From Heterohyrax brucei (Eukaryota > Chordata > Mammalia > Hyracoidea > Procaviidae), in assembly GCA_028571685.1 (NCBI GenBank), contig CM053141.1:70665833-70729832 (forward strand): a stretch of 64,000 nucleotides of DNA, given 5' to 3'. The notes under the pieces are model-generated. The model worked only from the letters and a program-made list of their open reading frames with translations, had not been told where the DNA came from and searched no databases. The stretch's first letter is position 1. The number at the start of each line of letters is the position of its first letter. This document shows, one piece after another, positions 45,170-55,745 of this stretch. Position numbers and translations under genes: made by a program.

Positions 45170-46622
45170 GTTGTTAGGTGCCATCAAAATGGTTCTGACC
45201 CGTAGCAACTCTATAACAGAATGGAACATGGCCTAGGCCTGCACCATCCTCATCATTGTTAGGCTTGAGCCCACTGTTGCAACCACTGTGTCAACCATTT
45301 GCTTGAGGGTTTTCTCTTCTTTGCTAACCCTCTACTTTACCAGACATGATGCCCTCCTTCAGAGACTCGTCCCCCCTGATCAAATCTCCAGAGTATGTTA
45401 AGATGAAGCCTCACTATCCTTGTTTGCAAGGAGCATTCTGGCTGTACTTCTTCCAAGACAGATTTGTTTCTTCTTCTGGAAGTTCATGATGTGGTTGACA
45501 TTTTTCACTAACAGCATTATTTAAAGGTATGGCTCTTTGTCTGTCTTCCTTGTTCATTCCAGTTTTTTCATATATGTGTTGGTAGGTGAAAACACCATAG
45601 CTTGGGTCAGACACATCGTAATACTTAAAGTGACGTTTGTGCTTTTCACAAATCTGCCCAGTGTGATGTGTTCTTTGATTTCTTGAAGCTGCTTACATGT
45701 TGGCATTGATTGTAGATTTGAATAAAATGAAATGCTTGACAACTTCAGTGTTTTATCTTTATGTTGCTTGTTGGTCCCATTGTGAGGATTTTTATTTCCT
45801 TTATGCTGAGGTATAATCCATACTAAAGACTGTGGTTTATGATCGTCCTCAGTAAGAGCTTCAAGTCCTCTTCCCTTTCAGCAGGCAAGACTGTATTATC
45901 TCTATAACACTGGCTTTTTTTCCCCCACATTTCTCTTAACTTTATTCTGTCTATAGACAAGAGTGCAACAATCTTGATGCCCTCAACACAGTAGAGAATA
46001 TAACACAGGTTACTTATTAGATTGATAACAATATGGTGATGAGACCGGAGGAGGAGGGATTAGTAAATGTCTTAGATTTCGCCGTAGGATGTACACATGG
46101 CTTGAAGGACAAGAAATAAACCTCAGGAACATTCAGGGCCCCTGAACTTCTGCTAAATATCCAGGGATCCACTAGTCTAACAGGTTGCTAATGAGTCTTT
46201 CTCCTATTCTGATGCCATATTCTTCTTCATATATAGTCCTTATTTGCTTATTTGCTCAGTATGCAGATTGAATAAGTATGGTGAAAGGATACAACCCTGA
46301 CAAACACTTCTCCTGATTTTAAACCATGAAGTATTTCCTTGTTATTTTCAAACAGGTTCCTCATCAGCACAATTAAATGTTCGGGGATTCTCAGTCTTCT
46401 CAATTTTATCCATAATTTGTTATGATTCACACAGTCGAATGCTAGGCATAGTCAATAAAACACAGGTAAACATCTTTCTGATATTCTTGTCTTTTAGCCA
46501 ACATCCATCTGGCACCAGCAATTATATCCCCAGTTAAATGTCCTCTTCTGAATTCAGCTTAAATTTCTGGCAGTTCCCTGTCAATTTACTGCTGCAACCA
46601 CTTTTGAATGATTTTAAGCCCA
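45170..46622 (-). mobile_element. RTE LINE 3' half, antisense, with an insertion
   Basis: Left end GTGCCATCAAAATGGTTCTG is the RTE tail; ATCAAATCTCCAGAGTATGT, GTTTTATCTTTATGTTGC and CAAATGTTCGGGGATTCTC-like text continue it. The minus-strand piece MNHNKLWIKLRRLRIPEHLI at 46430 is the RTE reverse transcriptase. About 265 bp of foreign sequence interrupts it at 45909-46173. 5'-truncated, dead. Confidence 0.9.
45909..46173. mobile_element. Unidentified 265-bp insertion in RTE
   Basis: RTE sequence stops after TCTATAAC (45901-45908) and resumes after AGTCTAAC (46174-46181) with AGGTTGCTAATGAGTC, in register. The imperfect 8-bp repeat suggests a transposed element, perhaps hAT-like, but the content is not recognised. 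Confidence 0.55.
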
Positions 46623-47095
46623 GGATATGAGTGGCAAATCATTACCAGTATTACTCATTATTGAATTTTTATATGTACCAAGCACTGTATCAGCCCTTTT
46701 CATCCTTTTATACCTCTACATCCTTAGAGTTTCTGAGGTCTGTACTTAAATTAAGTAGCTTGCCTAAAGGATGTAGTTGGAATTCTGTCCCTGGCAATTT
46801 AGATCTAGGACCCAGGCTCTTGCCCCACTGTACTGGTTTGCCTGTGCACACTGAAAATACCCATAACATGGGTGGTCACACCGTGAGAGTTCTATGTTCT
46901 GGGGCATGGCTGTGGTAATTAGCCACCTGAAATAGTTTTCAAGCACTTTTATCCGAATTGTCACTTTAAAACGTAAACAGTAAAATTGTTATTTTTAATT
47001 TTCTTGCCAAACTTCTCTAATGAGATAGATGCAAAGAGTGTTTGCCTGGATAACAAATGAGTTGACTTCCTATTTGGGAATGTTAGTAATTACTG
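46623..47095. other. Unassigned sequence
   Basis: 46660-46800 (TTTATATGTACCAAGCACTG, TAGCTTGCCTAAAGGATG) looks like a decayed antisense MIR. The rest is unrecognised. Confidence 0.4.
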
Positions 47096-47312
47096 TAAAC
47101 CAAGAAAACCCAAGCAGTTGCCTTTGAGTTAATTCTGACTTGGGTAGTACTAATTGTTAAGTGCTGGGTTGATAACTGAAAGTCTTCAAGTTTGTACCTA
47201 AGTAAGAGTGCATTGGAAGAAATGCCTAGTAATCTGCTTCTGAAAGATCCCAGCCTTGAAAGCCCTACAACATATGATTCTACTATGCAGCATGTGGGGC
47301 TGCTATGAGTAA
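47096..47312. mobile_element. Two AfroSINE fragments, opposite orientation
   Basis: 47096-47142 is a reversed SINE 3' end (AAAACCCAAGCAGTTGCCTT); 47143-47312 reads forward (TACTAATTGTTAAGTGCTGG, CTAGTAATCTGCTTCTGAAA, GCATGTGGGGCTGCTATGAG). Confidence 0.75.
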
Positions 47313-47317
47313 TACCT

Positions 47318-47530
47318 CTAGTTAACATTTGTTGTGTCCTTGTAATGTGCAGGCACTGTTTTAAGTGCTTTGCATGTATGAATTCGTTTAATCTTCACAA
47401 CAGGAGGTGGATGCTGTTGTTACTAACATTTTGTGGATGAGGAAACTGAGGGACAGAAATAGTTAAGTATCTTACTCAGGACAACACATTAATTCTGGAG
47501 CTTGTCTGATCTCTTACCAGTGCAGAATTG
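47318..47530 (-). mobile_element. MIR SINE, antisense
   Basis: AATGTGCAGGCACTGTTTTA, CGTTTAATCTTCACAACAGG, TGTGGATGAGGAAACTGAGG: reversed MIR core. Confidence 0.95.
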
Positions 47531-48332
47531 GTATGAGTCTGATGATGACTGTCTTAAATATATTCATAAAAACCCTATTCTATCAAATTTTAAAATATTC
47601 ATTGTAGGCTGGTTGTAAAAGAAATAGTCTAATTTTGAGATCCAGGTAAGTCTTTCAGTTTACCAGCTTGATTCAATTTGAAGGAATATAGCAGTTAATT
47701 TGGGTTATAAGCAAGACATACGTCATTTCACAATTATTTATGAATTTTTATATCTCTGGTTTCACAGAGTATTCCGCGTTGAGAAGCAGAATCACTGAAT
47801 GTTGCCTTCGTAGCCTTGTATTACTAGTCAGTCTTTTACTTTTTTTAAGCTTGAAAAAAGACAGACTGGTGACCTCCCCATTAGGTATGCAGATGGCATT
47901 GGTGATCCCTTCAAACTAATGAACTTTGGCCCTCGGGCACATGCATTGTGGATGTGTCTTTAAAATGCATGTGCCACGTCTTGGAAATGAGTAAGGAATT
48001 ACAGAAAAGAGAAATGGGGGTAGAAGACAAGTGAGTATGCTAGTAGGGGACAGTTACCAGGTTAAATAATTCATGATTTAGTTACTACCTTTAGAGGTAG
48101 TGGATTCTAGATTAGCATATTATTTCACTATATTGACCTGATTCTTTGCAAAGGCACTTCTTGCTGTAGTCTTTTCATACATGAAGTGTTCATTTTTGCA
48201 AAAATGCTAGAGACTCCCATATTTAAACATTTGAACTGACAAGTTCCATTCTGTGTTTTTAACAATAAAATCCCTTTATTTTTTGTGTTCTCTATTTTTT
48301 TCCTCATGTTGTGTTTTCAGTTAAATAGTAAA
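47531..48332. other. Unique intronic sequence
   Basis: Nothing recognised. Confidence 0.45.
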
Positions 48333-48547
48333 CCAAAAAGCCCAACCAAGCCTGTCATTGTTAATTCCAACTCATAGTAACCCCACAGGACAGAGTAGAA
48401 CTGCCTGATAGGGTTTCTAAGGCTGTAAATCTTTATGGAGGTAAACTGCCACATTGTTCTCCTTCGAAACAGCTGATAGGTTCAAACTGCCAACCTTTTG
48501 GACCTTTTAGTGAGCCAAGCACTTGACCACTATGCCACCAGGGCTCC
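48333..48547 (-). mobile_element. AfroSINE, long form
   Basis: AACCAAAAAGCCCAACCAAG to CACTATGCCACCAGGGCTCC, with GTAAATCTTTATGGAGGTAA inside. Confidence 0.95.
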
Positions 48548-48555
48548 TGAATTAA

Positions 48556-49252
48556 ATGCTACAGATTTGCAATTCATTTATTCTTTTAAAATGTTTACAG
48601 AGTTTCTCTTATGTAGTAGGCACAATACTGGAGTTGGAACCATAGAAAAAGCAGGACTAGGTCATAATTTCATGTAACTTAGATTTTGGTGGAGACAATG
48701 TTCGATAAACACGTATAGGTATCTAATGTGTCATGTGGTGATGTATTTCCTATGTGGAACAATAAGAAAGGGTTAAAACAGCAGACATGCTGTTTCACCT
48801 AGGGCAGTAAGAGAATGCCTTCCTGAAAAAGTGATATTTGAATACACTTCCCTTAACAAAGGAAAAGCTAACACATTGCCAGCCTTATACCAACCTTATA
48901 AAACAGAACTGTTCTTCAGTTTCCAAGGAACAGCTGGTGGATCTCAACTGCTGACCTTTTGGTTAGCAGCTGTAGTGCTTACCCACTGTGCCAGCGGGGC
49001 TCCTATGTTTGAATGGTAACCTTAAAAGTGGAGGGAGTACACCTGCTAATAACTGGAGTGTGTCTCAGGCAGAAGGTCAGATCCCTACAAAGGTCCTGGC
49101 TGGGAAGGTGTTTATCTGGGTGTCCAGGGACCAACAAAGGAGGTCATGGTAGCTTGAATCAAGTGACAAGGGAAAGGATCAGAAAGGGGGGACGGAGGTG
49201 GTAGTACCTTGTACGCTACTATCCAGACTTTGGGTTGTGTTGTGAAGGGGTA
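48556..49252 (-). mobile_element. L2 LINE, antisense, split by an AfroSINE
   Basis: CATTTATTCTTTTAAAATGT start, GCCTTCCTGAAAAAGTGATA / TTTGAATACAC and, after the SINE, CTGGCTGGGAAGGTGTT and GTGAAGGGGTAGCCATTGC fit reversed L2 order. Confidence 0.65.
48868..49003 (-). mobile_element. AfroSINE inside L2
   Basis: 3' end shortened; GGAACAGCTGGTGGATCTCA to CTGTGCCAGCGGGGCTCC well kept. Confidence 0.85.
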
Positions 49253-49585
49253 GCCATTGCAAAACTCTGGGCACAGGATTTCCAAGACTGTGATCTTTGT
49301 GGTGCATGGTAAAGTAGAGCTTCTGCGAAAAAGAGAAAGATCCTTAATGAGATGGCTTGACACAGTGGCCGCCTCAGTGGGCTCAAGCATAGCAAGAGTT
49401 GTGAGGGTGTTGCAGGCCAGGCAGTGTCTTGTTTTCTTTCCACAGAGTTGCTATAAGTGAGAACTGACTCCACAGCACCTAACAACAGTCTTGATGGAAG
49501 CCGATTGCCACATCATTGTCCAGGAGAGTGGCTGGTGGGTTTGAACCGCCCACCTGGTGCTTAACCACTGTGCCACTAGGGCTCC
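49253..49585 (-). mobile_element. AfroSINE split by an RTE tail
   Basis: Left piece (GGATTTCCAAGACTGTGATC) ends near 49300; right piece (AGCCGATTGCCACATCATTG ... GTGCCACTAGGGCTCC) starts near 49490. Confidence 0.85.
49300..49489 (+). mobile_element. RTE LINE 3' tail inside an AfroSINE
   Basis: AATGAGATGGCTTGACACAG, GGGCTCAAGCATAGCAAGAG and TGTGAGGGTGTTGCAGGCC are the RTE terminal 190 bp, ending CAGCACCTAACAACA. TCTTTGTGG on the left and TCTTGATGG on the right are the probable target repeat. Confidence 0.9.
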
Positions 49586-49599
49586 CTACTTGGGGATAA

Positions 49600-49752
49600 C
49601 AAACCCCAAACCAGACCCACTGCTATTGAGTCGATTTTGACACATAGTAACCCCATAGACAGAGTAGAACTGCCCCATAGAGTTTCCAAGGAATGCCTGG
49701 TGGCTTTGCACTGATGACCTTTTGGTTAGCAGCTGTAGACTTAACCCGGCAG
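49600..49752 (-). mobile_element. AfroSINE
   Basis: CCCAAACCAGACCCACTGCT to AGCAGCTGTAGACTTAACCC; the head end is slightly damaged. Confidence 0.9.
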
Positions 49753-50144
49753 GACAGCCGTAGAAAAAGAAAACCGTGCCCCATGTTTGAAGAAGGTGGT
49801 GGTGGTGGCAGGGACACTAAATTGGATCATTCTTCATAAATGACTTGCTGTCACTTTTATTTTTAATTCATTTTTATTGATACCAAAGGCCACAAAGGAA
49901 TGGTGTTGGATTCTCCTGTTGTGCTCAGCCATGTAATTTGTGAAACAGAGAACAGTCGGTTGGGGATAGGATATGTAGAAAATATACATGCAGAATTCTG
50001 GTGATTAGCATTCTTATAGGGCTGATAATTTTGGAAACTTTTCCTCAGATTTGTACACCTTTGTTGTCTAAGATGCTTACTTGTTTGCTGTGATAAAATT
50101 GTTAGCAGGAACAGTTGTCCGTTGGTCATATGTCTTGTATTACT

Positions 50145-50205
50145 GCTGTTAAGTGTGTTACAGTCAGCTCTGACTCATAGTGACCCTGCGAGCAGTGTGC
50201 TAGGC
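50145..50205 (-). mobile_element. RTE or SINE tail fragment
   Basis: CAGTCAGCTCTGACTCATAG then GACCCTGCGAGCAGTG. Confidence 0.6.
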
Positions 50206-50227
50206 CCTGTTTTGTCTCACCTGTAAC

Positions 50228-50405
50228 TGGAGGCCCTGGCTGGTGTAAATGGTTAAGTGCTTGACTGTTAGCCAGTTGATGGTGGTTCAGACCCTCCAAG
50301 AGGCTCATCAGGAGAGAGTCCTTAAAAACCCTGTGGAGCACTTCTGTTTGGCACACAGGAGGTCACCATGAGATGGAATCAACTTGACAATAACTAACAG
50401 CAACA
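50228..50405 (+). mobile_element. AfroSINE, older variant
   Basis: GGAGGCCCTGGCTGGTGTAA head, CACACAGGAGGTCACCATGA, tail ACTAACAGCAACAAC that is RTE-like rather than GTTTGG. Confidence 0.85.
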
Positions 50406-50421
50406 ACTAAATGTGATACTA

Positions 50422-50575
50422 CCAAACCCACTGCTGTGGAGTTGGTGCTGACTCGCAGTGACCCTGTAGGGCAGAGTAGCACTGCCCCATAATTTCTAAA
50501 GGGCACCAGATGGATTCCAGCTGCCGACCTTCTGGTTAGTAGCCATAGCAGTTAACTACTACACCACCAGGGTTT
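50422..50575 (-). mobile_element. AfroSINE
   Basis: ACCAAACCCACTGCTGTGGA to CTACACCACCAGGGTTTC. Confidence 0.95.
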
Positions 50576-51963
50576 CAACATGTAGTAACACAGACATCAA
50601 AAGCACCTCTTTAAGCTTTTGTATAGCTCTTCTTAGAATTACAGTAGGTTGTGAAAGCTAACATAGGAAGTTTTGAGCAAATCTAGTGCAGCATGAGTCA
50701 CTGTTTGCTATTGGTGAGTGAAATAAGGACATGTTTTGGAGCATGGGTTTCAATCCAGGCTGGCAGTGTGCCACAAAGAACATGTGTGACAAGGGAATAG
50801 AATCTGGTTTTTTGGGTGTCCACTATATGCTCAGTGAGAAAGCTTAAAACTGTTTGAAGCTAAGTATAATAAGCTCGGACTTAGATGTCCTGGAACATCT
50901 GTGACAGTCTAAGAATAACCTCTGTCTTGAGTTGAATTCCTTGTAGTATGAAGACTTCGGGAGTTTACAAAGTTGGAAAACATTACATGGAAATCATTTA
51001 AAGGGCAGTGTCCAGAGTGGCAGGTGTGATGTTTGCTCTAAGCTCTAGGGTGTGATGAAATGATTTTAAAGCGATCATGAGTGTTTGAATCTGGATGAAA
51101 AATGAAAAATAAATTGTAGTGCTGCAGTGGACCATTTTGAGAAGCTTTGACTAACTGCAGAAAGAATGGTAGAGCTACTGACAACAGAGCAAATTTGGAA
51201 AAATGATCTATTTAGAGAGAGCCCTGCTGGGAGTGCAGTTTGATGTGGAAAAGGAAATAGGATCCAGGGACATTGCACAGTACTTAAAGATTTTCTCCTT
51301 AATCATATTTGAAACATTTGTAGCCCTCTCAGTTTTCCCAGATTTAAAATAATATGTCATTCTTGGGGTTGTGATTCTGATTAAAAACTCTGTTTTATGA
51401 ACTAATAGCTTGTGGCTGTAGGTATGTATGTGATCATATAGATTTTCTTTTTTTCCTGCACTTTCTCCTTGATTTCCATGTCTTGTTTTCTTCCCCATTT
51501 GTCTCATGTCATTTATGCCTTTGTGAAAATATGTAAGGAAATCACATAATTTTTGTTTAGAACTTATCTTCTTCCCTCTGCCTAATTTTCCACCCTTTGT
51601 TAATTTGTAATATAGCCATCTTCCCCACAGTAATTAATTGTAATTCTGCAAGCTGAAACATTTAACTTCAGGTGGAAAAGAAGTAGTGGCAGCTGATGAA
51701 CCTGAAACAATAAATATTTATATTTTATGCAGCTGCCACTAGTAATTAAGAGAAACTAACTGTAAGTAGAATGGACCCTATCTCGCCTGATGGCGCTGAG
51801 GGAGGTCACTCATTCTTGCTGCTTTTACAAACAGTAGCTATGACAGAACGTTTCGTTGAATGCCTGTGGCACAGTGCCACCTTGTGGCTGAAAGTCTTTT
51901 AATGCAAAACAACAAATTTTAGTACTAAACCTATATGATACAGCATTACTTTATACGTGTTCT
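50576..51963. other. Repeat-poor intronic sequence
   Basis: About 1.4 kb with no recognised repeat; includes the candidate element at 51570-51910. Confidence 0.55.
51570..51910. promoter_or_regulatory. Candidate conserved non-coding element / enhancer
   Basis: Repeat-free and rich in transcription-factor-like words. TAATTAATTGTAATT (51631-51645) and TAATTA (51743-51748) are homeodomain-type sites. GGCAGCTG (51688-51695) and CAGCTGCC (51730-51737) are inverted E-box cores 34 bp apart, flanked by the two TAATTA sites. The arrangement is seen; regulatory function is inferred. Confidence 0.35.
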
Positions 51964-52120
51964 TGAAACCCTGGTGGTGTGGTAGTTAAGTGCTATGGAT
52001 GCTAACCAAAAGGTAGGCAGTTTGAACCCCAGGTGCTCCTTGGAAACTCTGTGGAGCAGTTCTGCCCTGCCCTGTAGGGTCACTATGAGTCAAAATCGAC
52101 TTGACAGCACTGAGTTTTTA
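51964..52120 (+). mobile_element. AfroSINE
   Basis: GAAACCCTGGTGGTGTGGTA head, GAGTCAAAATCGACTTGACA tail. Confidence 0.95.
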
Positions 52121-52255
52121 TACATTTGCTGATATTTATACTTCACTTTGCTCACAAAGAATTTGTGACACTTAATAAGTTTATGTAGAATACAAGATAG
52201 GAGGATTTTAGAGAATGTTCTTGCTCTTAGAGGATGTGTGCTCAACTAACTTTCA

Positions 52256-52277
52256 CTGTGTGTGTATGTCTGTGCGC

Positions 52278-52337
<60 letters not shown>

Positions 52338-52340
52338 AGA
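52256..52340. repeat. (TG)n(GA)n compound microsatellite
   Basis: TG units to about 52291, then more than 20 GA units. Confidence 0.95.
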
Positions 52341-52675
52341 AAGGAGGAGAGTTAGAGAAAGCAGGGTGTCAAAAGATGAGAAATTCATTTGGTAAAGGGA
52401 ATATGGGTGTTCAGTATACTGCTTTGTAGTGATGCTTTTCTGTAGTTCCAAATTTCCTTCTAAAATTTTTCTAATAAAAAATCTTGGCAGAAAAGAATTA
52501 GAGTGAGGGCATAACAGTGGAACCAAGAGGTGAAAAGATTCCCATCATGTAATAAACTGACTCAGTTGCTCTACTGGTTTGATTTATCATTTTCTAGAGG
52601 CTACTGTGTAAACCGTTTAGGTTTCCTGTGTTACTGTCTATTGGCCATAAGATTTAAGGACAAAGTATCGAAGAC
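52341..52675. other. Unique intronic sequence
   Basis: Nothing recognised. Confidence 0.4.
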
Positions 52676-52677
52676 TA

Positions 52678-53218
52678 CCAGCACTGCCAGTTCAGTTTGC
52701 AAACTCATCCTAGAAAAAGTGCTACATGCTTCACAGCTGAGTATCACCATGGTCACCTTTGAAGTATTCCCCCTCGTGAAGCTGTGCACTGATACCAAAA
52801 CGTAGTACACCCTTCATCGTAATTTTGGAACTCTCTTTCTGGAAAAGCCATCAGATCTGTCATTGTGTTACCCTTGAATGTAATCAAAATGTTTTCCTTT
52901 CAATATTTCTTTTATCTTTGGGTAAAGAAAAAAGTCATTGGGGGCAGATCCGGTGAGTAGATAGGATGTTTCAATACAGTTATTTGTTTACTGACTAAAA
53001 ACTGCCTCCCAGACAACTGTAATATTAAGTTTGCTAACTACTGTGCATAATGGCATTCCCAAAAAAGTTCCAGAATTGCTCTGAAGGGTGGACTAGTCAC
53101 TGGCATCAGTGCATAGCTTCCTAGGGGGAGTACTTAGAAGATGACTGTAGTGATATTCAGCAGTGAGGTATGTAGCGTTTAGGACAATTAAGTTTGCTGA
53201 GTGAATTCTTAGACCTGG
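52678..53218 (-). mobile_element. Fold-back non-autonomous mariner (541 bp), second copy
   Basis: TA at 52676-52677 and 53219-53220. Left part matches the transposase 3' region in reverse (GGTAAAGAAAAAAGTCATTG near 52920). It then switches, after CCTCCCAGACAACTGTAAT (about 53008), to an inverted copy of the left end (AAGTTCCAGAATTGCTCTGA onward). Junction and spacer align with those of 6919-7435. Confidence 0.8.
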
Positions 53219-53220
53219 TA

Positions 53221-54299
53221 TACAGAAAGTCCTCTGGAGACTCTAAATGGGACATCGATGTAATGAACAACAACTGCAAAGAAAAAAAAAAAAAACCTTG
53301 CAATTAAGTACAACTCCTTGTCTGAAAGGGCTGTTTCTTTTAGAAGTGCAATTTGAATGCCCTTTTCCCTGATCTGGCTTAATCCTGGAGTGTATGGACT
53401 GCTGGTTCTTTAAGGGCCTCTCACTGAACTAACTATAATAAATACTGATTGGCAGTGAGTTTGACACAGTACTGATTGACAAGTACCTGAAATTCAGCTG
53501 TTCTACATTACTAATATATGTGACAAAGTGAACATCTTGTTAGGCTGAGGCAGTGATTTCTGTTTTGTCGCCCCTAGCTTGTGATGAGCTTCTCGTAGGA
53601 CAAAGGTCATTTTGGGCAATGGCTTTGCATACTCTGCAGTGCGTAGACGGACAAATCAACATTATGAGCCCCCAAAATTCTTCTCCTATAAAAAGGCTTA
53701 ATCTGAAAAAAATATAAAGCAGATGTAACCAGGTGAGTCCTTGTCTACCACAAAAACAAAACAAATCTCAATGTATTGTCCCTAAAAATGTCTGGCTTTG
53801 AGCAGCATTACCCCAATTTTTAAATTTCTACAAAATGCCCCTTTGTGTAGGACAGTTGGAATTTTCATGAGTGTTTCAACGCATGTATTTCACTTTGGTC
53901 CTTAATAACTATCTGGGTACATGTATATGCATATGAATATTTTTGTCCTTAATAGCTATCTAGGCACAGGATATCTTGCATGTTGACTCACATGAAGGTG
54001 AATGTTTTAGAAAGTATGACCGTCTGGTAGTGTTGTGAAAGATTTTCTTATAAAAGAAGGGCAAATCTTGAAGTAAGTGTTGTGACACCAGAAATTCTTT
54101 TGTAGAATGCGGTCTCTTGAAGTGGCTTTGGTTTCTCCAATTCTTGTGACAGGCTTTCTTTTAAAAAGCCGTATAAGATGCAGCGATGTATTGATTTCCA
54201 TTAGAGTCTGTAGTGCCTAGAAATTTTCCTCCCTGATGTACATTTATGAGCATCAAAAGCTTACAAACTTTCTTTGTGAACAATTAAAGAAATGATCTG
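53221..54299. other. Mostly unique intronic sequence
   Basis: A run of A at 53281-53294. No repeat family recognised. Confidence 0.45.
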
Positions 54300-54600
54300 T
54301 GGCTTTTCTATAGAGCAGTATTTTGCAAAACTTTGGGACCATGGCCCAAAGGAAGATGCATATTTTACATAGTGACCCAGGATACATGTATAACTGAACA
54401 AAAATTTTCATAAAATGATACTTCCCTTTCCTTCAGTGGACTCTGACAGTTTCTTTCCTATTGCTTTCAAAAACCCGGGACACTGTCTCCAAGTTTGATT
54501 TCATGATCCACCAATGCGTCATGACCAGCAGCATGACAAACTCTGCCACTGAGATCTTGCAGCAAGCCAGGTGGCAGACATAACAATGAAATCTTGAATT
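54300..54600. mobile_element. Possible ancient DNA-transposon fragment
   Basis: CATAGTGACCCAGGATACAT and GTTTGATTTCATGATCCACC recall an old mammalian MER-type DNA element. Ends not found; the name is not known to me. Confidence 0.35.
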
Positions 54601-54735
54601 CTCTCAACTAACCATGTTAAAAACAAGGCTGAGAGAAAGGGATTTAAGAAATAAGAGAAAAGAACAGTGACTAGTTGGGCTAGTTTTGAGCGAGAAATTG
54701 CTCAGCAGGTGATGTCCCTATCCATCTCTCTGCAG

Positions 54736-54889
54736 CTTGATCACATATTATCCCCTCCACCCATGCCATTTCGGAAATGCAGCAACCCAGATGTGGCTTC
54801 TGGCCCTGGGAAGTCACTGAAGTTTAAAAGACAGCTAAGTGAGGATGGAAGACAGCTGCGGCGAGGGAGCCTGGGAGGAGCCCTGACTG
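54736..54889 (+). CDS. MAST4: MAST4 coding exon (N-terminal region), 154 bp
   Basis: MAST4 is a microtubule-associated serine/threonine AGC-type kinase with a DUF1908 region, kinase domain and PDZ domain; this exon lies upstream of all of these. The exon encodes LDHILSPPPMPFRKCSNPDV, ASGPGKSLKFKRQLSEDGRQ, LRRGSLGGALT and the first base of a Gly codon. I recognise this as the N-terminal MAST4 stretch that continues RYLLPNP in other mammals. Acceptor: pyrimidine-rich CCCTATCCATCTCTCTGCAG ends at 54735. Donor: GTGAGT starts at 54890. Entry phase 0, exit phase 1, so length is not a multiple of three and skipping would shift the frame. Basic residues before Ser (RKCS, KRQLS, LRRGS) look like phosphorylation or 14-3-3 sites, an inference. 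Frame is open and undamaged. The upstream open frame to 54667 is intron read-through, not an N-terminus. Assignment among MAST paralogues is from memory; MAST4 is strongly favoured. Confidence 0.88.
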
Positions 54890-55027
54890 GTGAGTCCTGA
54901 ATTACTTGTAAGAGAAAGGATTGTGTGTTTTTTTAAAGAGAGTTGAGAATGGCTGTCTCGTGAGTGTTAAAACTGGCCTTCCTAAGAATGGCCTTGGTTG
55001 TTTGCCGACTGTGTATGTGTGTGTGTT

Positions 55028-55232
55028 AGTTGCCATCGGGTCATTTCCAACTCATGGCGACCCCATGTGCCTGGACTAGAGCTGTTCCATGGGATTGTCA
55101 AGGCTGTGACCTGTTGGAAGCACATCACCAAGTCTGTCTTCTGAGATGCTTTGGGCTGGGTTTGAACTGCTAACTTTTCAACTTGTAGTCAAGCACTTAG
55201 CAATTTGCCCCACCAAGGACTCCATATGCAGA
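55028..55232 (-). mobile_element. AfroSINE, long form, RTE-like tail
   Basis: TAGTTGCCATCGGGTCATTT and CATGGCGACCCCATGTGCCT at the tail side are closer to the RTE end; CACCAAGGACTCC marks the head. A short TG run precedes it at 55011-55026. Confidence 0.85.
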
Positions 55233-55284
55233 TTTGTTGATTATAATCTACCACAATCTAGAAAACAGCTAAATGGAGTGTTTT

Positions 55285-55745
55285 TTTTTAAATATGTGAA
55301 CTTCATTCCAGTATAATTTACATGGAATAAAGTTTACCCATTTTAAGTGTGCATTTTGATGGGTTTTGTCAAACTGGTGTACTAGTGTTACTACTACAAC
55401 TCGAGTTGAAAACAAAACTCATTGCCGTTGAGTTGATTTCGACTCACAGCAACCTGATAGGATATAGTAGAACTGCCCCCATAGAGTTTCTAAGGCTTTA
55501 ATATTTAGAGAAATGAACTGTTCAATCTTTCTCCGTCAAAGTGACCGGTGGGTTCAGACTGCTGGTCTTTCTGTCAGCAACCAAACAGTTAACCACTGTA
55601 CCATGACAGTTGAGGTATAAAAAGCTGTCTGTGCCCCTTTCCAGTAATTATCCCGCAACCCCTACCACCATCATCATTTTTGGCCTCAGGCAACCAAGGC
55701 TCAGCCCTCTGTCGCTATAGATTAGATTTGTCTTTTGAAATTGAG
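55285..55745 (-). mobile_element. L1 3' end (L1M-type), antisense, split by an AfroSINE
   Basis: ATAATTTACATGGAATAAAG / TTTACCCATTTTAAGTGTGC, then after the SINE GCAACCCCTACCACCATCAT and CTCTGTCGCTATAGATTAG: the familiar reversed L1 3' sequence. Confidence 0.8.
55410..55612 (-). mobile_element. AfroSINE, long form, inside L1
   Basis: AAAACTCATTGCCGTTGAGT to CACTGTACCATGACAGTTG; GAGTTG at 55403-55408 precedes it and the right flank reads AGTTGAG, a possible target repeat. Confidence 0.9.

Larger units (their letters stand above)
1..54735 (+). other. MAST4: MAST4 intron, upstream of the recognised exon (3' part)
   Basis: Inferred from the single exon at 54736-54889. No other open frame in this 54.7 kb resembles a host protein and none has paired splice signals plus plausible coding content. 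The segment is dominated by afrotherian SINEs, RTE and L1 LINEs and older mammalian repeats, as expected for one of the very long introns near the 5' end of MAST4. An unrecognised alternative first exon or a short non-coding RNA cannot be excluded. Confidence 0.7.

Noticed and set aside
54300-54600. Second exon near the MAST4 exon
   Set aside because: No open frame with splice signals; text looks like an old DNA element.
54667-54735. Extension of the MAST4 exon to an upstream ATG
   Set aside because: Separated from the exon by a clear pyrimidine tract and AG acceptor; the family sequence starts at LDHILSPPP for this exon.
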